Made by a program: the position numbers and the translations under genes
Source of the DNA: Glycine soja
Lineage: Eukaryota > Streptophyta > Magnoliopsida > Fabales > Fabaceae
Assembly (NCBI RefSeq): GCF_004193775.1
Contig: NC_041010.1
Location: 38,491,562-38,555,561 of the forward strand
Direction of reading: 5' to 3'
DNA length: 64,000 bases
Notes under the pieces: generated by a model
What the model was told of the DNA's origin: nothing
The model's database searches: none
What the model saw: the letters and a program-made list of their open reading frames with translations, nothing else
Part shown: positions 13,488 through 24,914 of the stretch, piece by piece
Position numbering within the stretch: the stretch's first letter is position 1
How the letters are laid out: every line of letters starts with the position of its first letter

Positions 13488-13771
13488 GGGTGTTGCTAGG
13501 TGCACGGATTCAGTACTTAAGGAAAAAAAAAACTGAAATACTCTTGATTCGTAAGCTTTTAAGTTAATCCGTAAAAGGCATACAGATCAAGTTGATCCGT
13601 ATGCCTTTTATGGATCAAGTTGATCCGCATGTTGATATTAAGCACATACGGATCAAGTTGATTCGTAAGATTTACGAACCACCCCTCACGCACACTCATC
13701 ATAAATGCAAAAAAAGTGTAGGGGTAATTTTGACATTTTAAAAAAAATGCTGGTTGTACCTAGCAACACCC
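13488..13771. mobile_element. MITE with 14-bp terminal inverted repeats
   Basis: The 284-bp segment starts gggtgttgctaggt and ends with the reverse complement of the same 14 bases. It is bordered on each side by ttt, which would fit a 3-bp target duplication as in PIF/Harbinger-type MITEs, though ttt is a weak marker in AT-rich DNA. Inside, the phrase ggatcaagttgatccg and variants recur three times and are themselves nearly palindromic. No coding capacity. Confidence 0.6.
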
Positions 13772-15196
13772 TTTGAATTTTTCTAGCATTTCCCTGGTCC
13801 GGCTCCCCCTTGGTCCAAAGTGGAATCATTGGAATGCAGGGTGTTACTTAACACACCTCATTATTTACTTTGGTATATCCCAAATACATTATGAATCGAT
13901 CAATCCTTAATACAAGTTGTATTACAGATGGTTAAATAATTAACTTGGAATGCATTGAAAAACCCAAACTCAACTTGTCTTGGAAGCAAGAAATCTGAGT
14001 ATAGCAAAACCATGCAACAACCATTCGAATTCAACTTGTCTTGAATTACCTAGTGAGCTCCCCATGAACGTTAAGAGCAATTGTATCGTCAGAGGAAATT
14101 AATTAACTCCCATGTAATAAAATTAATGACCCTTGCGCATGGTGGAGATGTTGTTGTTGAGAAGAAAACCATAGTCTCTAATCATTTGAAAAATACTAGT
14201 ATAAGCCAATATAGAATGTAAATCCTTCGCCAAACCAGTCATATATATAATGATTATCTAGTGTTCGATTATATAACAATTAATCAGTGTTTTCAAGACG
14301 TTAATTAAAAAAAATATTTATTATGAAAATATAAGAAAACGCAAAAATAATTGTGGATAACATAAATTTCCGTTTTCCAATAAAAATAATTCTAAGTTTC
14401 TTAAGCAATATCTTAACATTTGTCGATATATAATATATAATGAGCATTGCTGTGAATCCAAACGTGCCACTAGGTGTGGCTAAAAGGTGCTGACACTCCA
14501 CTTGAATGAAATGGTTTTTTTTTTGTTCAGCCAACAAAAGATCTAACATTAAATGGTGAATCCAATATTAAGAATCAATGGAAGATGTGACGCTTGGAGA
14601 ATAAAGTAACTCTATAACATTCTAGATATATATGATGTGCATAATGGCAATGTATAACGTACGTACATTCTGATTTTGAACTGGATATCCACTACAAGCT
14701 ATGATCTGTGGTCAGCTTTCTCTTCACTCCAAGATTCATAGAGGGTATAGATTCATGAAAATGTGGCACGTAAACTATAGGAGATGCTTTTTGAGAAAAT
14801 ATTGTGTGTGTGTGTGTGTTTTTTTTTTATAGAAAATATATTGACCATTACAATAATCACCTTACACCCATATAGTTCACAGCGTAAAAACTTTTTATAA
14901 TTAAATTTTAAAATTATAAATAATCTAAAATTTTATTAAGCATATTTTTTTAAAAAAATATAGATAATCTCAAAATTTATTTTTTTAAAATTTACAGACG
15001 ATCTCAAAGTTAATTTTGTAGGAGCTATTTATAATCATGCATGAAATTACACAGATATAATTTTGAAATTAAAAAAATAGTGTAAAAAGTAATTCTCAAA
15101 GGTTATTCCCGAATTTATCCCCTTCTTTCAAAAAATAAAAAAAATTATCCCTTCTTAATTATATTTTATCAACCATTTTTTTCCAATGTTTTTTCT
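13772..15196. other. Intergenic DNA, no gene recognised
   Basis: AT-rich spacer upstream of the NOP56 fragment. It contains a short (GT)n run near 14800 and several A/T homopolymers. The open frame at 14301-14549 (-) has no recognisable feature. Confidence 0.5.
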
Positions 15197-15250
15197 ACGG
15201 GCCAGTGAAGCCCATGAACCCAATACCCAGCAAAAGAGGGGTTTAGGCAT
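15197..15250 (+). promoter_or_regulatory. Site II and telo-box-like promoter motifs of NOP56
   Basis: Immediately upstream of the NOP56 first exon are cgggccag, a TGGGCT-type site II motif read on the minus strand (agcccat at 15209-15215), and gggtttag (15238-15245), close to a telo-box. Site II plus telo-box pairs are typical of plant ribosome-biogenesis promoters, which fits a NOP56 gene. Presence of the motifs is seen; activity is inference, and the gene behind them is broken. Confidence 0.35.
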
Positions 15251-15552
15251 AGGGTATTGAACATTACTCTCTCTTCTTCTTCTTCTGTGACTCTGAGTGT
15301 GTCTCCATTCATTTCATTTACTTTCCTGAGTTTCACACTGTGTCACTGCTCCGTTTTAGGGTTGCAATGGCGCTGTTCCTCCTCTACGAGTCGGCGTCGG
15401 GTTACGCTCTCTTGGAGGCGCACGGCCTCGACGATATTGGACACAACACGGAGGCCGTTTGCAACTCCGTTTCCGACCTCAACAGGTTCGGCAAGGTTGT
15501 CAAGCGCCGCTCCTTCAACCCCTTCACCTCCGCTCCCGACGCCCTCAAACAT

Positions 15553-16536
15553 TAATCAATTTAGTCTCTCTAACTTTATATATATTTTGTTATTGTTTAG
15601 GGACTAATTTCAATAATTTTTCAATACTTATTATATAATTTATGTACTGTGAGAAATTAATACTTTAAGGGGGCGTTTAGTAGAAGAAAATTTTTTGGTT
15701 TTTCGGAAATCATAGGTTGAAAAACTTAGTTTCGTACGTCTATCATTCCTGGAAAAGGATGTTTCATGTAGAAATGTTTTTTTTTTCAGTTTTCACAAAA
15801 AAAAATGATGGAAGTGATTTTAATTTTTCCTTTACTACAGTACATATATAATGTGATAAATAATTAAAATAATCGATAAAAATATGCTTAATTCTTTGAT
15901 TCCTAGGAAATTTATCTAAAAATTTCCAATCATCAACCTAACAAATTTTATTGATTCTCATGAAACATAAAGATGTCTCCTTGAACATCCTTAATTTTTG
16001 ACTTTTTGACGGTTTCGGCTTTCACATTACATTTTACTCAATTCCAGTTGATCAAAACACTTTGTAGACAGTTTTATTCGAGATGTCGACAATCTATTTT
16101 GATTGCTTTTAAGATCAATGATTGTCTTCACAAATCAACACACTTTTAAGATCAATGACTATTTCCACAAATCAACATGAAACTTTTGAACATGTTTTGT
16201 TATCACTCACACGCTTTCCGGAAAACTTCTTAGAAGATCAACCATCACATAACTACTCAAAGCCAAACATGTTTTAAGGTGGAGTTCTTAAGTGATCAAC
16301 TATTGAAAAATAGATGTATCCTATTGGTATAGATAATATTAATTAATTTTTTAAGTCATTGTTCAGTCTCATATCTGTATAACCTCCAACCTTTGTATTC
16401 CTCTCTTTCTGGTGTTATTTATCAAGGTGTTACAATGATCATGTATGGGAAGATAAAACTTATGTTTTTCACAAAAGAGAATGCCAAGAGTGTCCTGAAT
16501 GATGATGATTGGTTATTGATTACATTTGGTGTTCAG
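15553..16536 (+). other. NOP56 exon 1-2 gap with a 37-bp tandem duplication
   Basis: This stretch separates the truncated exon 1 from exon 2 and probably mixes intron 1 with inserted AT-rich DNA. Two imperfect copies of cttttaagatcaatga plus following bases lie at 16106-16140 and 16143-16177. No coding signal. Confidence 0.5.
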
Positions 16537-16611
16537 GGCTGTTGACTGATGAGCTAAGAACGGTTTTGGAGACTAACTTACCTAAAGTCAAGTAAGGTAA
16601 GAAGTCAAAGT

Positions 16612-16794
16612 TCAGTTTAGGTGTATCAGATCCAAAGATTGGTTTTCAGATATCTGAACTCACTAAAATTCCATTTTGATAGGGTTGTTAATGACCTCAA
16701 GGTTAACATTTTCTCCTGCCTCTTGTGTTTCTTGCAAGCAGGATCCCCGTATCCTGTAGAAATATATTTCTCAAATTAATTTATTTAAATTTCT
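16612..16794 (+). repeat. Direct repeat, left copy (NOP56 exon 2/intron)
   Basis: These 183 bases recur at 20897-21129 in the same orientation. The two copies are nearly identical apart from the 50-base deletion here. They cover NOP56 exon 2 coding sequence, the donor (ctcaag|gttaac) and the start of the following intron, and they bracket the 4.1-kb PPR insert. Confidence 0.85.
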
Positions 16795-17407
16795 CAAATG
16801 TGCTAACAATTTTGGGATTTCAAATGGGACGCGATGACAATTTCATAAATAGGGAAAATTAAAACGAAGACAATTATTGCATAAAATTATTCTTGTTTTT
16901 TTTCTTATAAAGACGAAATTCTTACCATGCTACATTCTAAGATGATTCTTATACTCATTTTAGTATGTTTAAAAAATAAATTTCACTTTCCTAATAACAA
17001 AATTGTCACTGTGTAGTCATTTTTTAGTAGTGACATAAACGAGGCTTAAATTCAGTTGCCCGTTTTGGATTTTTAGTCTTAGGGATCAAAACAATATATA
17101 GGTGTTGTTGAGACCTATGAGAATATCCAAAACAAGCTATGTGATATCATCACCCACTACCTTCCAAAAGTGTTTGTAGAACAAGCTCTTTCACTTCCTC
17201 GTGTTTGAATGGAGTATTCAACACCTCCAACGTATTATTATCAACTATATTTGTCACCCCTCCACCACCTTGTCTCCCAAATGATTTCTTCCTTCAATAG
17301 TAGTTCATCCAACTCATTCTCTACCGAAATGGACTCGTCAATACACACTCAGATTGAGTCCTTTCTTTTATCTTCCAAGGAATATTACCAAAACATTGGG
17401 GCCCCTG
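16795..17407. other. Insert DNA of unknown origin left of the PPR duplication
   Basis: About 610 bases between the end of NOP56 homology and the point where homology to the second PPR locus begins. An open frame of 81 codons (17209-17454, +) is Ser/Tyr-rich with no domain I recognise. It is not shared with the 52-55 kb PPR locus except for its last few codons. Confidence 0.45.
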
Positions 17408-20400
17408 CTTTTATCTTTTGGAGAGGAAATGATATTATAGTCCTCTATGCATAGCCACGAGGTATCATTTCCTGTCTTTAAAGATTATAAGATGTCCATG
17501 ATATGCATCTTCATACTTTTTTAACCAGGAAAACCATATATGACTAAGAGTTGAAATTGTTTATTTTGAGTCATTTAAAAAAAAAAGATGAAATATACAT
17601 CTCTAAATTGTCCTTCCACATTAAGCATAGTTCCCCACACCCCTTAAAGACTGTGATGCACCTCCTTTCTTCTTGGTTTCCATAAAAAAAAAATCAAATC
17701 GGGACCTACTTCCTTCAGCCAATTTTAGGGAATAGTTGCACCCTGAACAAATATGATCTGAAACCTTCTTCTAAAAAAATATATATATTGAAATAGGAGG
17801 TCATGACTTACCATTATTATATACTAGAAGCAAGATTTTTTTTAGAATGCTCCAAAACTAATTTTTGGGTGATAACTAAATCTTTTATTTTAAAAGCTCG
17901 TAACATTGATAAATATAAAAAAATGACTACAAAGTTTATTCAAAAAAATTCAAAAACAATAAAATAAAATAAAGGCAAGCAAAAGATTTTTACTTTCTAA
18001 ATATTTTTTTACAAATTACCCATAATTTACTGGTAACTTCCTTGAATTTTGTCATTACTACTTTGCAAATCTTTGTTTATTTTAAAAAACTATAGAAATT
18101 TTCTCAAACACAACAGACCACATTAGAGTTTACAAAAAATAAAGAACAATAGAAAAGTAAAAATATTTTAAAACTTAAAATACTTAAAATGTTAAATGCT
18201 ATTTTATGGTGGAGAAAAATAAAATTAAAAGAAAAATATTAATAATTTTTAATCATGGTTACTTTAAATGAATTATTTTTAAATTAAAAATATTAGTATT
18301 AAATCATGTTAATGGAAAATTTAAAAAATATAGAAGATGAAAATTAAATATTTCAAATTTAATAATTCAAAATAAAACAAATGTGAAACTTTAATTTTTA
18401 TAATAAACAAAGTAGATTTAAAAGACTATGGAGTTACACTAATTTAGTAAATTACCATGCAATTCTGGTCAAGAGAAAAGAAGTTTTGTATATGCCCTGC
18501 CTTCCATTCCATAAGTTCTTGCATTGGCTTTACGCCGAAGCTGAAATCGGAGAAAACCGAGCTTTGATTTCTCCCCAACAAACACAATCCATTCTCAACC
18601 ATGTCATTCTCACGAAGGTTAAGGTTTTCTGTCTCTCTTTCCATTCCCAATTTTTCCTCTTTTCTTCAAAACTCCTCACATTCTCACTTTCACTCTCAGC
18701 CCCCATCCATTCAAAATGTTGACGATGCCGTTTCCCAATTCAATCGCATGCTGTGTATGCGTCATACCCCACCCATCATCCAATTTAACAAGATTTTAGA
18801 TTCCTTTGCCAAGATCAAGCACTATTCCACCGCTGTTTCCCTTTCTCACCGATTGGAACTCAAGGGAATTCAGCCTGACTTTTTTACTTTGAATATTCTC
18901 ATTAATTGTTTCTGTCATATGGGTCAAATTACTTTCGGTTTCTCTCTATTGGCCAAGATTCTCAAGAGGGGTTACCATCCCGACACCATAACCTTCACAA
19001 CACTCATCAAAGGTCTCTGTCTTAAGGGACAAGTCAAGAAAGCACTACACTTTCACGACAAGCTATTAGCACAAGGATTTCAACTCGACCAAGTTAGTTA
19101 TGGGACTTTGATCAATGGAGTATGCAAGATAGGAGACACAAGAGGTGCCATCAAGTTGCTGAGAAAGATTGATGGACGACTGACTAAACCTAACGTGGAA
19201 ATGTACAGCACAATTATTGACGCCCTGTGCAAATATCAACTTGTAAGTGAGGCTTATGGTTTATTTTCTGAAATGACTGTCAAGGGAATTTCTGCTGATG
19301 TTGTCACGTATAGTACTCTAATATATGGCTTCTGCATCGAGGGTAAGTTGAAAGAAGCAATTGGTTTGTTAAATGAAATGGTATTGAAAACTATCAACCC
19401 AAATGTTTATACCTATAATATACTGGTTGATGCATTATGTAAAGAAGGAAAGGTGAAAGAAGCAAAAAGTGTGTTAGCTGTGATGCTCAAAGCATGTGTG
19501 AAACCTGATGTTATTACGTATAGTACTTTAATGGATGGATACTTCTTAGTTTATGAAGTGAAGAAGGCACAACATGTATTCAATGCTATGTCCCTAATGG
19601 GAGTGACTCCTGACGTTCACACTTACACGATCCTCATTAACGGATTTTGTAAGAATAAAATGGTGGACGAGGCATTAAATCTCTTTAAGGAAATGCATCA
19701 GAAAAATATGGTTCCCGGTATAGTCACATACAGTTCTCTTATTGATGGTTTATGCAAATCAGGGAGAATACCTTATGTTTGGGATCTTATTGATGAGATG
19801 CGTGATAGAGGTCAACCCGCAGATGTAATCACCTACAGTTCTTTAATAGATGGATTATGCAAAAACGGTCATCTTGACAGGGCAATTGCATTGTTCAACA
19901 AAATGAAAGATCAGGAAATTCGACCGAATATATTCACATTCACTATACTTCTTGATGGACTATGTAAAGGTGGAAGACTTAAGGATGCACAAGAGGTTTT
20001 TCAAGATCTTTTGACTAAAGGATATCATCTCAATGTCTACACATACAATGTTATGATCAATGGGCATTGTAAACAGGGCCTGCTCGAGGAAGCATTGACC
20101 ATGCTGTCAAAAATGGAAGACAATGGTTGCATCCCTAATGCATTTACTTTTGAAACTATCATCATTGCTCTCTTTAAAAAAGATGAGAATGATAAGGCAG
20201 AGAAACTTCTTCGACAAATGATTGCTAGAGGCTTGTTGTAAGACTAAAACTATGTGAGAACTTTCTAGTTACACGTGAAAAAGAAGATGGACAATGCAAT
20301 GGGCTCAATATCACTTTAGTTTTGATTAAAGGTGATATGTACTTAGCTTCATTTTTTATGTTATAAATATAACAATAGCCAAATGATTACTGTCTTGATT

Positions 20401-20899
20401 TAACCATCCTTTTCCTTCTCAATGTATTGTGGATGCTTGCTTTAATGATTTACTCAGTCACTCCTCATTGTTTGTGTTTCAGTTGTGAAACTAATCTGAA
20501 ACTGACATGATTATTTGAAATGCTTTATCTCTTATAGTTGACTTTGTTTACCTAAAAGCATAGAAACTAAAACTGGATCTTATTTTTTTCTGATTGCTTC
20601 TTGTTCTCTTTTTACAAAATGAAAAAAATAAGCATACGACTATGCTGTCAGGTATGATACAAACATGACAGTCTTCGGATGTTAAATTTGCACAAAGGAT
20701 GTGAACATATGGTGAATAGGCAAAACAGCTTGGTGAAGGATGGAAGTAGACCCATTGTTTCTCTTGCTTTCTTCATACATGGATTGCCTAGGCCTCTGTT
20801 CACACGTCCTAATGAAGGCATTTTAATTTCTCCTGGATTATATCTGCACTAGGTAATCACAACAACTCAAAGAAAAGAAGGCTGGCCAATTCAAAATCA
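17408..20899 (+). repeat. Inverted duplication, arm A (PPR locus)
   Basis: About 3.5 kb, including the PPR gene, roughly 1.2 kb upstream and 650 bases downstream, reappears in opposite orientation at 51827-55213. Left limit: tatcttttggagagg here against tatcgtttggacagg there. Right limit: ccaattcaaaatca, after which this arm runs straight into NOP56 exon 2 (sharing tcag), while the other arm runs into unrelated DNA. Small indels are present in the non-coding parts; coding parts are the same length. Confidence 0.9.
18601..20241 (+). CDS. P-class PPR protein, Rf-like, copy A
   Basis: Pentatricopeptide repeat proteins bind organelle RNA and direct its processing, stability or translation; this one resembles the mitochondrial restorer-of-fertility-like clade. 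The 546-residue single-exon frame starts MSFSRRLRFSVSLSIPNF, an Arg/Ser-rich, acid-poor leader that suits a mitochondrial presequence. Fourteen 35-residue P-type repeats run from about residue 59 to the end (units of the form VVTYSTLIYGFC...INPN), with no E, DYW or other C-terminal domain. Base-specifying pairs (positions 5 and 35) for repeats 1-13 read ND, ND, TD, GN, SD, SN, ND, SD, TG, SD, SN, TN, NN. A minus-strand twin lies at 52.5 kb and a deleted copy at 50.3 kb. A +1-frame upstream ATG at 18492 opens a 76-codon frame overlapping this start. Targeting and RNA binding are family knowledge; the RNA target is unknown. Confidence 0.9.
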   Translation: MSFSRRLRFSVSLSIPNFSSFLQNSSHSHFHSQPPSIQNVDDAVSQFNRMLCMRHTPPIIQFNKILDSFAKIKHYSTAVSLSHRLELKGIQPDFFTLNILINCFCHMGQITFGFSLLAKILKRGYHPDTITFTTLIKGLCLKGQVKKALHFHDKLLAQGFQLDQVSYGTLINGVCKIGDTRGAIKLLRKIDGRLTKPNVEMYSTIIDALCKYQLVSEAYGLFSEMTVKGISADVVTYSTLIYGFCIEGKLKEAIGLLNEMVLKTINPNVYTYNILVDALCKEGKVKEAKSVLAVMLKACVKPDVITYSTLMDGYFLVYEVKKAQHVFNAMSLMGVTPDVHTYTILINGFCKNKMVDEALNLFKEMHQKNMVPGIVTYSSLIDGLCKSGRIPYVWDLIDEMRDRGQPADVITYSSLIDGLCKNGHLDRAIALFNKMKDQEIRPNIFTFTILLDGLCKGGRLKDAQEVFQDLLTKGYHLNVYTYNVMINGHCKQGLLEEALTMLSKMEDNGCIPNAFTFETIIIALFKKDENDKAEKLLRQMIARGLL

Positions 20900-21129
20900 G
20901 TTTAGGTGTATCAGATCCAAAGATTGGTTGTCAGATATCTGAACTCCCTAAAATTCCTTGCCAAAGTAACGAGTTTGACAGTGAGCTTCTTCGTGGTGTG
21001 CGCCTCCATTTTGATAGGTTTGTTAGTGACCTCAAGGTTAACATTTTCTCCTGCCTCTTGTGTTTCTTGCAAGCAGGATCCCCGTGTCCTGTAGAAATAT
21101 ATTTCTCGAATTAATTTATTTAAATTTCT
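20897..21129 (+). repeat. Direct repeat, right copy (NOP56 exon 2/intron)
   Basis: Same sequence as 16612-16794 but with the 50 bases that the left copy lacks. It begins at the exact end of PPR arm A. Its reading frame (SLGVSDPKIGCQISELPKIP) is open across the exon. Confidence 0.85.
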
Positions 21130-22653
21130 TTTTTCCCTTGATTGAATTCTGTAGTCCAGGGATTTGGAAAAGGCACAACTTGGTCTGGGGCATAGTTACA
21201 GCAGAGCAAAGGTGAAATTCAATGTTAACCGTGCCGATAATATCGTCATTCAAGCAATTTTCCTTCTTGATACACTTGATAAGGATATTAATTCATTCTC
21301 CATGAGAGTCAGGTGGTTTGTGTTGGACAGTGAATTCTCTGATAAGTATATAATTTTCATATTCTAAATAGTTTTCTTCCTTTAGGAGAATTATTAAACT
21401 TGAAGAGTTGAATTCTCTGCTGTTCATCAATTGTGTGCCGAGAATGGTATTCTTGGCATTTTCCAGAACTGCTGAAGATTATAAATGATAATTATCTGTA
21501 TGCCAAAGTTGCAAAATTTATTGAGGATAAATCAAAGCTGTCTGAAGACAAGATTGCAGCCGTAACTGACATAGTTCGTGATGAAGATAAAGCGAAGGAG
21601 ATTGTGGAAGCTGCCAAGGCCTCCATGGGTAGAATTCTTGTATTTGTGCTGCTTTTGACTTTTGTCTCATTCTCTATTTTAATCTTCCCCTTATTTTTCT
21701 TCAGGACAATATTTGTCCCCAGTGGACTTGATTAATGTCCAACAATTTGCACAGAGAGTAATGGACCTATCCAAGTACAGGCGGAAGTTGTATGATTACC
21801 TGGTTGCTAAAATGAATGACATCGCACTAAATTTGGCCTCTTTAATTGGTGAAGTTGTTGGTGCACGATTAATTTCCCATGCAGGTAGCCTCACAAATTT
21901 AGCTAAATGCCCTTCTTCAACTCTTCAAATTCTTGGTACAGAGAAAGCTCTGTTCAGGTTCCTGCTTCACACATATAAGGCAATAGTTGCCCATCACTCA
22001 AATCCCCCATCATTTGCAGCCAAACTTCCTTGTCATGGTTCCCGTGTTTTTTGTCAAGAAAGCAGCTAATTTTGGTATTCATTGTTGATGCCACTATTCT
22101 TTGTTTGCTGTTACTTGACTTCTAATTTGTAATGTCTTTGACTGTTCTATTCAGGGCATTAAAAACAAGAGGACACACTCCTAAATATGGTTTGATATTC
22201 CACTCTTCTTTTATTGGTCGAGCATCTGCCAAAAATAAGGGCCCAATAGCTCGCTATCTTGCCAACAAATGTTCAATTGCATCACTGATTGACTGCTTTT
22301 CTGGCTTGTTTCTTACATTTTAATTTTAGCAATCTTGTGCCTTACTTAGTACCTCAGTACCTCATTGCATGAGATGATTTTGTTGTACTGTGATGCAGAA
22401 AGGGGTACTACTACGTTTGGGGAGAAACTCCGTGAGCAAGTTGAGGAGCGACTTGATTTTTATGACAAGGGAGTTGCCCCTCGTAAGAACATAGATGTCA
22501 TGAAGTTGGCTATTGAAAGTGTTGAAAACAAAGGTAAGGATGGGGGGATCTACCCCCTGGTTCCCTCCCAACATCCTCGATGATTCCCTTGAGTAATATG
22601 CATTTGGTTTAAACTCTCTCAGATTTCATTGCCATGTTTTTCTTTTTTTGCTG

Positions 22654-22694
<41 letters not shown>

Positions 22695-23099
22695 CACGTG
22701 TGTGTGTTATAGTGGGATTCTACTGATTTATGATAAATTGTTGTAGATACAGCGATGGAAATAGAAGCACCAGTTGAAGTTTCAGGCAAGAAAGCCAAGA
22801 AGAAGCATACAGCTGTCGTTACAGATGACATGGCTGTAGATAAGCCCACAGAGACTACAAATGGTGATGCATTGGAGGATCATAAGTCAGAAAAGAAGAA
22901 GAGAAAGAAAGAAAAGAGGAAATTGGACACGGAGAACGATCAAGCCATGGATGATGGTGCTAATGGGGTTGAAAGCGAACAAGATGGAGCAGTTAAAAAG
23001 AAGAAAAAAAAGGATAAAAAGGGTGATAATGGAGAAGTACTAGTGGCTGCTATTGAGACTAAGAAGAAGAAGAATAAATCAAAAAATAGAGATACTTAA
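20899..23099 (+). pseudogene. NOP56: NOP56 3' part (exon 2 to last exon), headless
   Basis: This carries the remainder of NOP56 with its introns, at 20899-21036, 21155-21312, 21441-21628, 21705-21957, 22155-22303, 22399-22533 and 22747-23099. Nop-domain motifs are clear: [54 protein letters not shown] and [17 protein letters not shown] Lys-rich KKKKKDKK-type tail ends at a TAA. Every exon is open, but two splice sites look damaged: the acceptor before 21441 reads ccg where AG is expected, and the donor after 22303 reads GC in a poor context (tctg|gcttgt). It has no start exon of its own, because the PPR insert separates it from exon 1. It may still be transcribed, but a normal NOP56 protein is unlikely. 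The intact gene is presumably elsewhere in the genome. Confidence 0.85.
22654..22708. repeat. Compound (TA)n/(GT)n microsatellite
   Basis: A near-pure TA run interrupted by ca, followed by cacgtgtgtgtg, inside the last intron of the NOP56 fragment. Confidence 0.9.
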
Positions 23100-24905
23100 T
23101 AAAACTATGGAGTGCAATTTTAATTGGTAAAAACGGATTTGTCATGTAACTATTTTTGGATAATGTCATGTTTATTTTTTCTGCTATGTACTTCTGTCAA
23201 TTGCTTCGCTTTGTGCTGACTGCTTTTCATTTTTAACATACAATTTTTGTTCTAACGAGTTTTGGAAAATCATTACGTTATTTGAATATATATACATACA
23301 TTATACATAATACTCTTAACATGATAATAATTCAATAATTCAACTCCATAATAAAGGAAAAAATAACGAATTACAATAATAAAGTGTTAATAGTATATCA
23401 AATTATATAAATGACAAAGTCATACATCAATTCATAAAAACACAAGTGACAATAGTTAAAACATTTTTTGTTTACATAAAGTGGAAAACACTAAAGAGAT
23501 GAAAACTTGCATGGTCAATGAGGGGCAAAAATTACATGACAAGAGATGAAAACTTGCAAGTCTACTAATTATATCAAGAGTTTGATAATTTTCTATACCC
23601 ATATTTGAAATTTAAACATAAATTTGGTCATGGCAACTGACAAGACGAGTTTAAAGAAAAGGACGTTACCACTTAACGCAATTGTCAAAGAATTCTCATT
23701 TAATGCAATGTGTATATTTTGTTTTGTTTTGACATAAAAATCTTTGTAAAAGATGAACTCGTGATAATAAATGTTGTTAGAAAATAATTTTTATATTACA
23801 AAAATATGCATAATTTGATTATTACAAAATATATAATTGAATTTGATGTCATTAAGATATTATTTTTAATTTTCATTTTATATAGAATTGTACTATGGTA
23901 TATAAAAATTTATCTTATTTCTGTAAATGAAAATTTATTTGTAATCACTAAATACCCATGCTGCTTTATTGTCATTCTTGAAATAGACCATGAGAAAGTG
24001 ACTAATTTAATTTTTTTATGGACAAATGTTAATTATAAAATTATTAATTTTTGTTAGTAGAATTAATTTCTTATTGATATTATTATAGGTTTTTCTTTAG
24101 TTGTGATTATTTAGTTTAGTTAGTTGGTTAATATTAGTTATCTTCTCCTATACTCTTGTAAATATACTAAAGATATATTTTGGCCACAAAATAATTTTTC
24201 TTTATCTGTAAAAATCATTAATGTACATTTTTGTTTTTCCGATAAAACATTTTTTTATTTACGTAATTAAGACTCAAACTCTAAGCATGCATAAAACCCT
24301 TTTAACATATGGTCATGTTACTCCTTCCGTTCCAAATACTCACATATTAAGGGATATAAGTATGCAATATGATTGTATTTAGTTTAAAATTCTCTTATTT
24401 AATATAAGATATAAATTAAATGTGATTTGTTATTCAGTGAAGTGCTTTTAAATAGGTTGTGTAAATGTGTAATGTTTCTTGTAAACATCAAATTTAATTA
24501 TTTTAAATGAGAGAATATGTGAAAAAATAAATTAGCAAACGTAAAATTTTTAAAACATCAATAATTTTTAAATAAGTAAAAATAAAATATCAATAATTTT
24601 AGAACAAGGAAGTATTTGTATTCTTGTGTGTGGTGGAAGGTGGTCTAAAATTATGTGCACATTTTAACTGATTCTTACAAATATTTTTCTATTTAATAGG
24701 CATTACTTGACAAGTTGACATCATTTTCAAGAGCATTGTTATATGAATTTTTTTTTTCTAAACACAAAAGTGGCCGGTAAAATAAAAAATCGATATTTGA
24801 TGTAAGGAAAACATATAGTTATATAGAATATCACATACATCTAGTATAATAGTTTATATATAAAAAATCACCATAACTTTAATAAATATATGTTATTAGT
24901 ATAAA
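23100..24905. other. Intergenic DNA, no gene seen
   Basis: AT-rich sequence downstream of the NOP56 fragment. The longest open frame (23806-24057, +) is hydrophobic and AT-driven with no recognisable motif. Confidence 0.55.
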
Positions 24906-24914
24906 AAAATTATA

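Larger units (their letters stand above)
15367..16794 (+). pseudogene. NOP56: NOP56 5' part (exon 1 and exon 2), broken
   Basis: NOP56 is a core protein of box C/D snoRNPs, which 2'-O-methylate rRNA in the nucleolus. Exon 1 starts MALFLLYESASGYALLEAHG at 15367 and matches the family N-terminus through DAPDAL-like sequence at about 15545. It then stops after two more codons, where an unrelated AT-rich sequence replaces the expected exon end. Exon 2 begins after a good acceptor at 16537 (LLTDELRTVLETNLPK). It has a TAA at 16593-16595 in place of an expected sense codon (KVK, stop, GKKSKFSLGVSDPKIG). It has also lost 50 bases near 16672 (short tcc microhomology), relative to the second copy at 20.9 kb. 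Introns are retained, so this is a duplicated gene and not a retrocopy. Homology ends at 16794, where the PPR-bearing insert starts. Confidence 0.85.

Noticed and set aside
15257..15607. 116- and 69-codon frames overlapping NOP56 exon 1
   Set aside because: They are other-frame and antisense shadows of the NOP56 exon; the sense frame at 15367 matches the family.
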